Assembly: GCA_964533265.1 (NCBI GenBank)
Contig: CAZHJW010000114.1
Location: 1 to 7,216, forward strand
DNA: 7,216 nt
DNA from: UBA1100 sp964533265
GTDB lineage: Bacteria; Verrucomicrobiota; Verrucomicrobiia; Limisphaerales; UBA1100
Direction: 5' to 3'
Shown one piece after another: positions 1 through 5,874 of the stretch. Positions within the stretch are counted from its first letter, which is position 1, and every line of letters starts with the position of its first letter. A program made the position numbers and the translations under genes. Below the pieces are notes generated by a model, which saw nothing but the letters and a program-made list of their open reading frames with translations, ran no database searches and was not told the DNA's origin.

Positions 1-463
1 GTGCGTGCAGCGCAGTTTCCCGATCGGGACTGTGCGTTTACTGGAACAATATCCTCCAAGTGATTTGCCGACTGCAGCGGAGCGAGCGAAGGTCATAGGT
101 GTGTTGGATGCATTTTTGGATGAACAAGTAACGCCGATGCTGGGTACAGTGACTTTGCCGGGCACACTGGTCGGTGCGGGTGGTGCACCTGTTTTTCTAT
201 CTCGCATCCTCAAGGAGACAGACGATTTGGCAGCAGAGGAATTGGACTCAATGAGTCTCTTGTTGCCGGAATTGCAAACTTTGACTGATCGATTATGGAT
301 GATGAGCTTGGAACGCCGCCGTTCATTGGACGGGCTGCCGGAGAATCGGGCTGATGTGATTTTGTTCGGAGCAGCAATATTTGAAGCGGTGATGATGCGA
401 TGCGGATTTCACGAATTGCGTCCAACCTTGCGTGGGGTGCGATACGGTGTGCTGCTGAGCTAA
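1..463 (+). CDS. Ppx/GppA-family phosphatase, C-terminal part (5' end outside window)
   Basis: C-terminal half of an exopolyphosphatase / guanosine pentaphosphate phosphatase family protein (ASKHA fold), which hydrolyses terminal phosphate from polyphosphate or pppGpp in the cytoplasm. The frame is open to the left edge, so the GTG at 5 is probably an internal valine and about half of the usual ~300 residues is missing. Counting from that GTG, a SFPIGTVRL segment (4-12) matches the family's S-L-P-L-G-A-V-R-L strand. VGAGG (56-60) matches the conserved VGxGGT loop, but Ala-Pro replaces the usual Thr. The tail has the family's GLPxxRAD (110-117), a hydrophobic helix, and RGVRYGVL (143-150), equivalent to the classic G-(L/V)-R-x-G-(L/V)-L ending. 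The TAA at 461-463 overlaps the stop of the converging dgt gene. I cannot tell Ppx from GppA because the N-terminal phosphate-binding and catalytic part is not present. Confidence 0.82.
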   Translation, partial: CVQRSFPIGTVRLLEQYPPSDLPTAAERAKVIGVLDAFLDEQVTPMLGTVTLPGTLVGAGGAPVFLSRILKETDDLAAEELDSMSLLLPELQTLTDRLWMMSLERRRSLDGLPENRADVILFGAAIFEAVMMRCGFHELRPTLRGVRYGVLLS

Positions 464-1602
464 AGGTCCAGACGTTTGTGTTCGAGTGCAACGTAACGGT
501 CGGTCATTCCCGAAAGATAATCACAGATGGCGCGATGAAGGCCATTGGTTTCAATACGGGCCTGTGATTGGTTCCCGATATGATCTGGATGTTCTAAATA
601 ATAATTAAAGAGTGCTTCCAGGAGCTTAATGGCCCGCTGGTTTGGCTTGTGAACCACTGAATTATAGTAAAGATTATCATAGAGATACTCACGTAACTCC
701 TTGTTAGTTCTTCGGCGGTTTTCGCTATACTGGATAAGAGGGCTTTCATGCAGGCGGACTTCATCAGCAGATTGTACGCCTGCTTCTGCAATGAGACGAC
801 CACTGGTCTCCACGACATCTTGCACCTGGCTGTTAATCAGCAGTCGGATGATGGCGTAGTGGCGCGTTTCGGGGTTGAGTTCGCCATGTTCTTCACGTAC
901 GCGGGCGTCGGTTTCACGCCAGATTTGGATGCTTTTGTTGAGGTCTGGCTCGTTAAGGAGCTGGGAATCCAAGCCGTCATCAAGATCGTGGCTATAATAG
1001 GTAATTTCATCGGCGAGGTTGGCCACCTGTGCCTCGAGTGAGCTGGACTTGGCGTCAAAGTCTTCACATTTGCTTGGATGATCGTAGGCAGTGTAATGCT
1101 TTACCAAGCCCTCACGGGTTTCCCAGGTGAGATTTAGGCCGTTATGGTGTGGATATTTTTGTTCAAGCGTCTCCACGATACGCAGACTCTGACGGTTGTG
1201 TTCAAAGCCGCCGTGATCTTTCATAAGATCGTTCAAGGCATATTCGCCCTTGTGGCCGAAGGGCGAGTGGCCGAGGTCATGCGCCAGTGCGATAGCTTCA
1301 GCAAGATCTTCATTAAGGCCAAGGGCGCGTGCGATATTGCGCGAAATGGCGGCCACTTCAATGGTATGAGTAAGCCGTGTTCGTAGGTGATCGCCGGTGC
1401 CGTTTAGAAAAACCTGAGTTTTGTACTCCAGACGGCGAAAGGCCCGTGAGTGGATGATCCGGTCACGGTCACGTTGAAAATCGGTGCGCCATTCGTGAGG
1501 GTTTTCCTCTAGCGCACGTCCGCGGGAATCTGCACTAAGTTGAGCGTAGGGAGCGAGCGTTTCCCGTTCGTTTGCCTCCAGCTGTTCGCGGGATTGGGGC
1601 AT
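460..1602 (-). CDS. dgt: deoxyguanosinetriphosphate triphosphohydrolase-like HD-domain protein
   Basis: A 380-residue dNTPase of the Dgt-like family. It hydrolyses dGTP or other dNTPs to the deoxynucleoside plus triphosphate and helps set dNTP pools in the cytosol. The N-terminus has the family's LAPYAxxSxxSRGR segment (residues 16-29), followed by HSRAFRRLEYKTQV (51-64). The metal-binding HD signature is visible as His79 (LTHT), His108-Asp109 (AHDLGH) and Asp198 (LADEI). His112 and His117 (GHSPFGH) and FEHN (133-136) are the other conserved active-site elements. Length fits the family's shorter bacterial type. The ATG at 1602 lies 3 nt after the ispH stop. No Shine-Dalgarno is visible just upstream (the bases there are pyrimidine-rich CCTCCC), so translation probably depends on coupling to ispH. 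The stop interlocks with that of the converging phosphatase gene. Nucleotide specificity cannot be read from sequence. Confidence 0.93.
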   Translation of the reverse strand: MPQSREQLEANERETLAPYAQLSADSRGRALEENPHEWRTDFQRDRDRIIHSRAFRRLEYKTQVFLNGTGDHLRTRLTHTIEVAAISRNIARALGLNEDLAEAIALAHDLGHSPFGHKGEYALNDLMKDHGGFEHNRQSLRIVETLEQKYPHHNGLNLTWETREGLVKHYTAYDHPSKCEDFDAKSSSLEAQVANLADEITYYSHDLDDGLDSQLLNEPDLNKSIQIWRETDARVREEHGELNPETRHYAIIRLLINSQVQDVVETSGRLIAEAGVQSADEVRLHESPLIQYSENRRRTNKELREYLYDNLYYNSVVHKPNQRAIKLLEALFNYYLEHPDHIGNQSQARIETNGLHRAICDYLSGMTDRYVALEHKRLDL

Positions 1603-1605
1603 GGA

Positions 1606-2838
1606 CTATTGGGAGGCTAAAAATTCTTTTGCGGATGAGCCGCGTAATTCGAGAAGTTTACAGATTACATCCTCAATGAGGTTGTTCGGGCACGACGCGC
1701 CTGCTGTGAGGCCCACGGTGACATGACCATCTGATAGCCAGTTTTTGGTTTTCTCGACCTCTTGGGAGTGCTGGTTCCAATGGTGAATGAGTTTGGAGTC
1801 GCGTATTTCATGGTCGTTCTTGATGAAATAGGTGGGCAGCACTTTTTCGCCCATCTCGGCAAGGTGGGAGGTATTGGAGGAATTGTATCCGCCGATGACC
1901 AAGAGCAGATCCATAGGTTCTTCCAGCATGACCCCCAGTGCGTCCTGTCGATCCTGTGTTGCGCCGCAGATGGTGTCAAAGAAACGGAAGTGGTCCTTAA
2001 TTTTATCTTTGCCATGGAATTGGCCAATAGCTTCTTTAATACGCCGCTGCACTTCCTCAGTCTCTCCGCGCATCATGGTCGTTTGGTTGGCAACCCCGAC
2101 GATCTGTAGATGTACATCCGGGTTAAAACCATCGGAGTAACGGCCTGCAAATTCGTCCAGGAACAAGTCCTTGTTTCCCCCTTCCCGGATATACCTGCAG
2201 ACCGAATTTGTTTCATCAAGATCGCGAATTATTAAATAATGTCCACGGTTCGCAGTTGCCTGACTGATCGTGGCCCGGGTTTCTTCATGCGAGGCTTTGC
2301 CGTGGATGATACTCGTGACTTCTTCCTTGGCATAGGTGCGCACTCGTTTCCATACACTCATTACATCCCCACAGGTGGTGTCGACAAACTGGCAGCCTTT
2401 GGCCTCAAGCTTTTCGCGAATGGAAACCTCTGTGCCAAAAGCGGGAATGATAACAATGTCGTCCTCTGTAAGATCTTCAATATCAGCTATTTTGTTTGGT
2501 CCGGACAGAAATCGAATACCCATGTCACGAATCTGGTCATTGACCTCTGGGTTATGAATAATTTCGCCGAGAATGTAGAGTGGCTTATCCGGGAAAACTT
2601 TTAGCGCTGCGTATGCCAAATCGATGCATCTTTCAACGCCGTAACAAAAGCCGAATTCCTTTGCCAGTTTGATAGTGATTTGTGCGTTAGGGCAGGTCAC
2701 CTCACCCTTGATGCGCAACTGATCGACTAGCTCGCTACGGTAGTGCGTCATTACTTCCGCTTTTACCTGCTCCATGACGTCGGGGCGGCGCAGGTTAATG
2801 CGCTTGGCTTTGCTGGGTGCGTCTGTTGCCATCGGCAT
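1606..2838 (-). CDS. ispH: 4-hydroxy-3-methylbut-2-enyl diphosphate reductase (LytB), long plant/cyanobacterial type
   Basis: Catalyses the last step of the MEP pathway, reducing HMBPP to IPP and DMAPP with a [4Fe-4S] cluster. The three cluster cysteines are visible: Cys65 (GFCYGV), Cys156 (DTTCGD) and Cys291 (DTICGATQ). Substrate-pocket residues are also present: HNPEVN (95-100), His184/Glu186 (SHEETRAT), NQTT (251-254), NSSNT (319-323) and Ser382 (TAGAS). At 410 residues it is about 90 longer than the E. coli type. The extra length is an N-terminal region of ~55 residues and an insertion before NQTT (about 205-245), an arrangement known from cyanobacteria and plant plastids. The ATG at 2838 was chosen because the family's N-terminal region begins here; a second ATG lies two codons later. 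The ribosome-binding site is weak (GAG, 6 nt away). It lies 40 nt after argF with no convincing terminator between, and 3 nt before dgt, so it is likely the fifth gene of the operon. Confidence 0.95.
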   Translation of the reverse strand: MPMATDAPSKAKRINLRRPDVMEQVKAEVMTHYRSELVDQLRIKGEVTCPNAQITIKLAKEFGFCYGVERCIDLAYAALKVFPDKPLYILGEIIHNPEVNDQIRDMGIRFLSGPNKIADIEDLTEDDIVIIPAFGTEVSIREKLEAKGCQFVDTTCGDVMSVWKRVRTYAKEEVTSIIHGKASHEETRATISQATANRGHYLIIRDLDETNSVCRYIREGGNKDLFLDEFAGRYSDGFNPDVHLQIVGVANQTTMMRGETEEVQRRIKEAIGQFHGKDKIKDHFRFFDTICGATQDRQDALGVMLEEPMDLLLVIGGYNSSNTSHLAEMGEKVLPTYFIKNDHEIRDSKLIHHWNQHSQEVEKTKNWLSDGHVTVGLTAGASCPNNLIEDVICKLLELRGSSAKEFLASQ

Positions 2839-2878
2839 CAGGTTCTCATGGAGTGGAGCAAGGGTCGAGTCGATTCAC

Positions 2879-3775
2879 TCAATTCACGAGCCAATTCAAT
2901 ATCGCCTTCTGTGCGTGCAGGCGGTTTTCGGCTTGGGTGAAGATGGAATCGGCATGGGCCTCGAGTGTGGGCTCATCAATCTCCTTGCCGCGATAGGCTG
3001 GCAGGCAGTGCATGACGAGCGCACTTTCGTTGGCGCGTGTGACGAGGGCTTCATTGATCTGGTAGCCGGTAAAGTCCAGCTCGCGTTGAGTCGCTTCCTC
3101 CTCCATCCCCATGGAAACCCATACGTCGGTGTACAATAAATCCGCCCCTTCAGCAGCGGCGTTACAATCTTCAGTGACCGTGATCTTCCCCCCGGCCTTG
3201 GCTAAGAGGTCGGGGCAAGGTTGGTAGGCCTTGGGAGCAGCAATGCGCAGTTCAAAGTTGAGTTTATTAGCAGCCCAAATCCAGCTGAGAGGCACATTGC
3301 AGGCACCATCTCCTACAAAGGTAACAATCTTGCCAGCAATGGGGCCGCGCAGTTCCTGATAGGTGAAAATATCGGTGATGATTTGGCAGGGATGTTCAGT
3401 ATCAGTCAGGGCATTAATGGTGGGGATGACTGACCATTCGGCAAACTGCTCGACATCGTCCTGAGCGTAGGTACGGATCACTGCACCATGCACCATGCGG
3501 CCAAGCACCCGTGCGGTATCCTTGATGGGTTCACCGCGGCCCAATTGCATGTCGTTAGCGTTGAGAAACATTACACTACCGCCCAGTTCGCGAATGCCAA
3601 CCTCAAATGATACGCGCGTGCGGGTGGAAGACTTGGTGAAAATCATGGCCCACGTTTGCCCGGCGAGTGGCTGATGTTGGCTGTCGCCACGCTGTTCCTT
3701 AATGACGGCGGCATTTTTCAAGATTGTCTCGATGGCGTCGGCGTCCATCGCCTCGATGCTCAACAGATGCTTCAT
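2879..3775 (-). CDS. argF: ornithine carbamoyltransferase (anabolic)
   Basis: Transfers the carbamoyl group from carbamoyl phosphate to ornithine, giving citrulline, in the cytosol; probably a trimer, as is usual for the family. The carbamoyl-phosphate loop KSSTRTR is at residues 48-54, HPCQ at 128-131, the ornithine-site DVWVSMG at 217-223, and HCLP at 256-259 followed by AYRGKEI. HCLP and the SMG loop separate it from aspartate carbamoyltransferase. The C-terminus HAQKAILNWLV is the normal family ending, so the 298-residue product is full length. The start overlaps the argD stop as ATGA (3772-3775), and a good AAGGAA Shine-Dalgarno lies 8 nt upstream inside argD. Context (argJ-argB-argD upstream, no arcA or arcC) supports a biosynthetic rather than catabolic role. 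Confidence 0.96.
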   Translation of the reverse strand: MKHLLSIEAMDADAIETILKNAAVIKEQRGDSQHQPLAGQTWAMIFTKSSTRTRVSFEVGIRELGGSVMFLNANDMQLGRGEPIKDTARVLGRMVHGAVIRTYAQDDVEQFAEWSVIPTINALTDTEHPCQIITDIFTYQELRGPIAGKIVTFVGDGACNVPLSWIWAANKLNFELRIAAPKAYQPCPDLLAKAGGKITVTEDCNAAAEGADLLYTDVWVSMGMEEEATQRELDFTGYQINEALVTRANESALVMHCLPAYRGKEIDEPTLEAHADSIFTQAENRLHAQKAILNWLVN

Positions 3776-5016
3776 GATGCAAGTTCCTTGATGACGCCCT
3801 CGATGATGGATAGTCCTTCATCGGCGTCGGTTTTAGAAATGTTTAGTGGGGGCAAGAGACGGAAAACCCGCGTGCCGGCCGGGATTGTTAGCAGGCCAGC
3901 GTCGTGTAACTGCTTAACGATTTGTACAGAAGCTGGTTGTTTGCTGTTGGCAAAGGCCGCAATGTTTTCGGCTAGTTCCACGCCGATCATCAGCCCCAAC
4001 CCTCGCACTTCCCGGAGTACGGTGGGATGAGCGGCGATAAGCTGCCCGATTTGTTCGGCGATATAACTGCCGATTTCAGCCGCGTTTTTCTCTAGGCCAT
4101 CGCGTTCGATGATTTCCAGTGCCTTCAGCGCATGGGCGCTTACAACCGGCGTTCCGCCGAAAGTGGTGCCGTGAGTGCCCGGGCAGAGTACATCCTGCAG
4201 CGGTTCGCTGGCCCAGATGGCGCCCATTGGCAAGCCGGCTGCGAGACTCTTGGCCATTGAACAGGCGTCGGGCGCGAAGTCCGGTTGTGTGGCCATAATG
4301 GTCTGCCAGCCAAAAAAGTTGCCGGTGCGAAAATGGCCACATTGCACTTCATCGAATAGCAGCAGGAGGTTGTGGACGTTACACAGCTCACGCAGGCCAA
4401 GCAGGTATTCAGGCGTGGCACAGTGGACGCCGTTCTCGCCTTGGATAGGTTCCACTAGAATGGCGCCGGTAGCGGGGGAGATGGACTCGTGCATGGCGTT
4501 GAGGTCACCGTAGGACACGTGTCGGAAGCCTTCCACCGCGGGAGCGAAGCCTTCCTTTACTTTCGTCTGACCGGTGGCAGCAATGCTCGCCAAAGTACGC
4601 CCGTGGAAAGAGCCGAGTGTGGTAAGGATTTCAAATTGGCCTTCCTCGTGGTTGCGCAACCGCGCTAGCTTGTAGAGTGTTTCATTGGCTTCAGCTCCGC
4701 TGTTGCAAAAGAACACCTTACCAGTGCCGCCAGCAAGTTGGACGAGCTTCTCTGCAAGCAGGCCTTGCGGTTCGGTATAGTAAAGATTGGAAATGTGCGT
4801 GAGCTTGCCGGCTTGCTCGGTGAGCGCGGCGGCAAGTTCGGGGTGGCTATGGCCGAGGCATGCAGTGGCAATGCCTGTGCCCAAATCAAGATAGCTTTTC
4901 CCCTCAGCATCAAAGACGTGGCAGCCTTTACCGTGGGTGAGAGCGAGGTCAAACCGTGCGTAGGTTGGAATAACGTGCGCATCGATGCGTTGCTTGATGG
5001 ATAGTGAATCGCTCAT
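3772..5016 (-). CDS. argD: acetylornithine aminotransferase (PLP-dependent, class III)
   Basis: Converts N-acetylglutamate 5-semialdehyde plus glutamate to N2-acetylornithine plus 2-oxoglutarate; members of this family may also serve in lysine synthesis as succinyldiaminopimelate aminotransferase. It is 414 residues long. Visible are YLDLGTGIA (42-50), LGHSHPE (54-60), the cofactor-phosphate loop NSGAEANE (105-112), SFHGRT (136-141), the PLP-pyridine Asp in FDEVQ (Asp222), the Schiff-base lysine Lys256 (SMAKSLAAG), GTTFGGTP (283-290) and the C-terminal RLLPPLNIS (386-394). The segment after DEVQ reads CGHFRTG, where family members usually have xGxGRTG. The start overlaps the argB stop by ATGA (5013-5016), with GGAG 8 nt upstream inside argB, and the stop overlaps argF by 4 nt. 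It is the third gene of the visible arg operon. Confidence 0.95.
   Translation of the reverse strand: MSDSLSIKQRIDAHVIPTYARFDLALTHGKGCHVFDAEGKSYLDLGTGIATACLGHSHPELAAALTEQAGKLTHISNLYYTEPQGLLAEKLVQLAGGTGKVFFCNSGAEANETLYKLARLRNHEEGQFEILTTLGSFHGRTLASIAATGQTKVKEGFAPAVEGFRHVSYGDLNAMHESISPATGAILVEPIQGENGVHCATPEYLLGLRELCNVHNLLLLFDEVQCGHFRTGNFFGWQTIMATQPDFAPDACSMAKSLAAGLPMGAIWASEPLQDVLCPGTHGTTFGGTPVVSAHALKALEIIERDGLEKNAAEIGSYIAEQIGQLIAAHPTVLREVRGLGLMIGVELAENIAAFANSKQPASVQIVKQLHDAGLLTIPAGTRVFRLLPPLNISKTDADEGLSIIEGVIKELAS
3784..3789 (-). promoter_or_regulatory. Shine-Dalgarno of argF inside argD
   Basis: AAGGAA on the minus strand, 8 nt before the argF ATG and within the end of argD. It supports the argF start at 3775 and coupling through the ATGA overlap. 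Confidence 0.75.
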
Positions 5017-5873
5017 TTTACGATCTCCGTTCCCACACCCTTGTCGGTGAAAATTTCCAAGAGCACCGCGTGGTTGATACGGCCATCCACAAAAGACACT
5101 TTATCCACGCCTGCTTCAATGGCGGATACTGCACTGTCCACCTTTGGGATCATGCCTCTGGCGATAATGCCTGCTTGCTTCAGTTCATCGACCTCTTTGA
5201 TGTCGAGGTGGGGGACCAATGATTTTGCATCCTCCGGGTCGCGTAGTAATCCAGGCACATCACTCATGAAAACCAGTCTTTTGGCCGCCAGAGCTATAGC
5301 GGCTTGTGCTGCAGCGATATCCGCGTTGCAGTTGTAAATTTGACCCTCCGCATCACGTGCAGTTGGAGAGATGACCGGCGTAACGCCTTTTGAGATGCAT
5401 TCCTCCAAGGGCGCAGTGTTCACGGCCATTACCTCACCCACATATCCGTAGTCTTCGCCCCCTGGCGCATGCCTTTGACAGGTAAAAATATCTGTGCCGG
5501 CAATGCCCTTGGCTTCGCCGCCGAGAGAATTGATCATTTCAACAATCTCGCCATTGACCTCACCTGAAAGGACTTGGTCGACCACCTCCACTGAGGCGGC
5601 ATCCGTGTAACGCAGTCCATTGACAAACTTCGTTTCTATACCGGCAGCTTCAAGCGCCTTGTTGATCCGTTTGCCGCCACCGTGCACGACCACCGGGTTG
5701 ATTTCAACAGCCTCCAGAAAAACCACATCACTCGCTACTCCGGTGCGCACGGTTTCTTCCGGGCTTTCCATAAAGCTTCCTCCGTACTTGATCACGAAAG
5801 TCGCTCCGGCAAAGCGCTGAATGTAAGGGAGTGCTTCGAGTAGCGTGGCGGCTTTTGTGATGAGTTCCTGCAT
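5013..5873 (-). CDS. argB: N-acetylglutamate kinase, arginine-sensitive type
   Basis: Phosphorylates N-acetylglutamate with ATP, the second step and usual control point of arginine synthesis. It is 286 residues long with the amino acid kinase fold. Nucleotide and substrate motifs: KYGGS (29-33, catalytic Lys29), VHGGGKRI (63-70), GLRYTD (86-91, Arg88), YNCNAD (180-185), MSDVPGLL (203-210) and GMIPKV (240-245). The N-terminal ~20 residues form the extra helix (LLEALPYIQRF) typical of hexameric, arginine-inhibited enzymes and absent from the E. coli type. The C-terminus HAVLLEIFTDKGVGT (268-282) fits the arginine-site signature. Feedback inhibition by arginine is therefore inferred from family knowledge. 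The start lies 1 nt after the argJ stop (TGA-T-ATG), with a strong GGAGG 5 nt upstream, and the stop overlaps argD by 4 nt. Confidence 0.96.
   Translation of the reverse strand: MQELITKAATLLEALPYIQRFAGATFVIKYGGSFMESPEETVRTGVASDVVFLEAVEINPVVVHGGGKRINKALEAAGIETKFVNGLRYTDAASVEVVDQVLSGEVNGEIVEMINSLGGEAKGIAGTDIFTCQRHAPGGEDYGYVGEVMAVNTAPLEECISKGVTPVISPTARDAEGQIYNCNADIAAAQAAIALAAKRLVFMSDVPGLLRDPEDAKSLVPHLDIKEVDELKQAGIIARGMIPKVDSAVSAIEAGVDKVSFVDGRINHAVLLEIFTDKGVGTEIVK
5025..5028 (-). promoter_or_regulatory. Shine-Dalgarno of argD inside argB
   Basis: GGAG on the minus strand, 8 nt before the argD ATG and within the last codons of argB. Together with the ATGA stop/start overlap it supports the start at 5016. 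Confidence 0.75.
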
Positions 5874-5874
5874 A

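Noticed and set aside
1..463. A complete small gene starting at the GTG at 5.
   Set aside because: The frame is open to the window edge and the protein begins in the middle of a known two-domain family, so it is a truncated view of a longer gene.
2839..2880. Possible terminator between argF and ispH (GAGTG at 2851 and CACTC at 2876).
   Set aside because: The stem is only 5 bp with a ~20-nt loop and no T-run follows on the minus strand, so it is too weak to call.
2838..2912. A reading frame overlapping the 3' end of argF that ends ATG-AGA-ACC-TGATG, its TGA sharing a base with the ispH ATG; a possible leader peptide coupled to ispH.
   Set aside because: It is very short, has no ribosome-binding site or recognisable composition, and the argF frame explains the overlapping bases. 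The TGATG junction is suggestive but not enough for a gene call.
3656..4030. A 124-codon plus-strand open frame across the argD/argF junction.
   Set aside because: It is antisense to both genes, with no ribosome-binding site or family resemblance.
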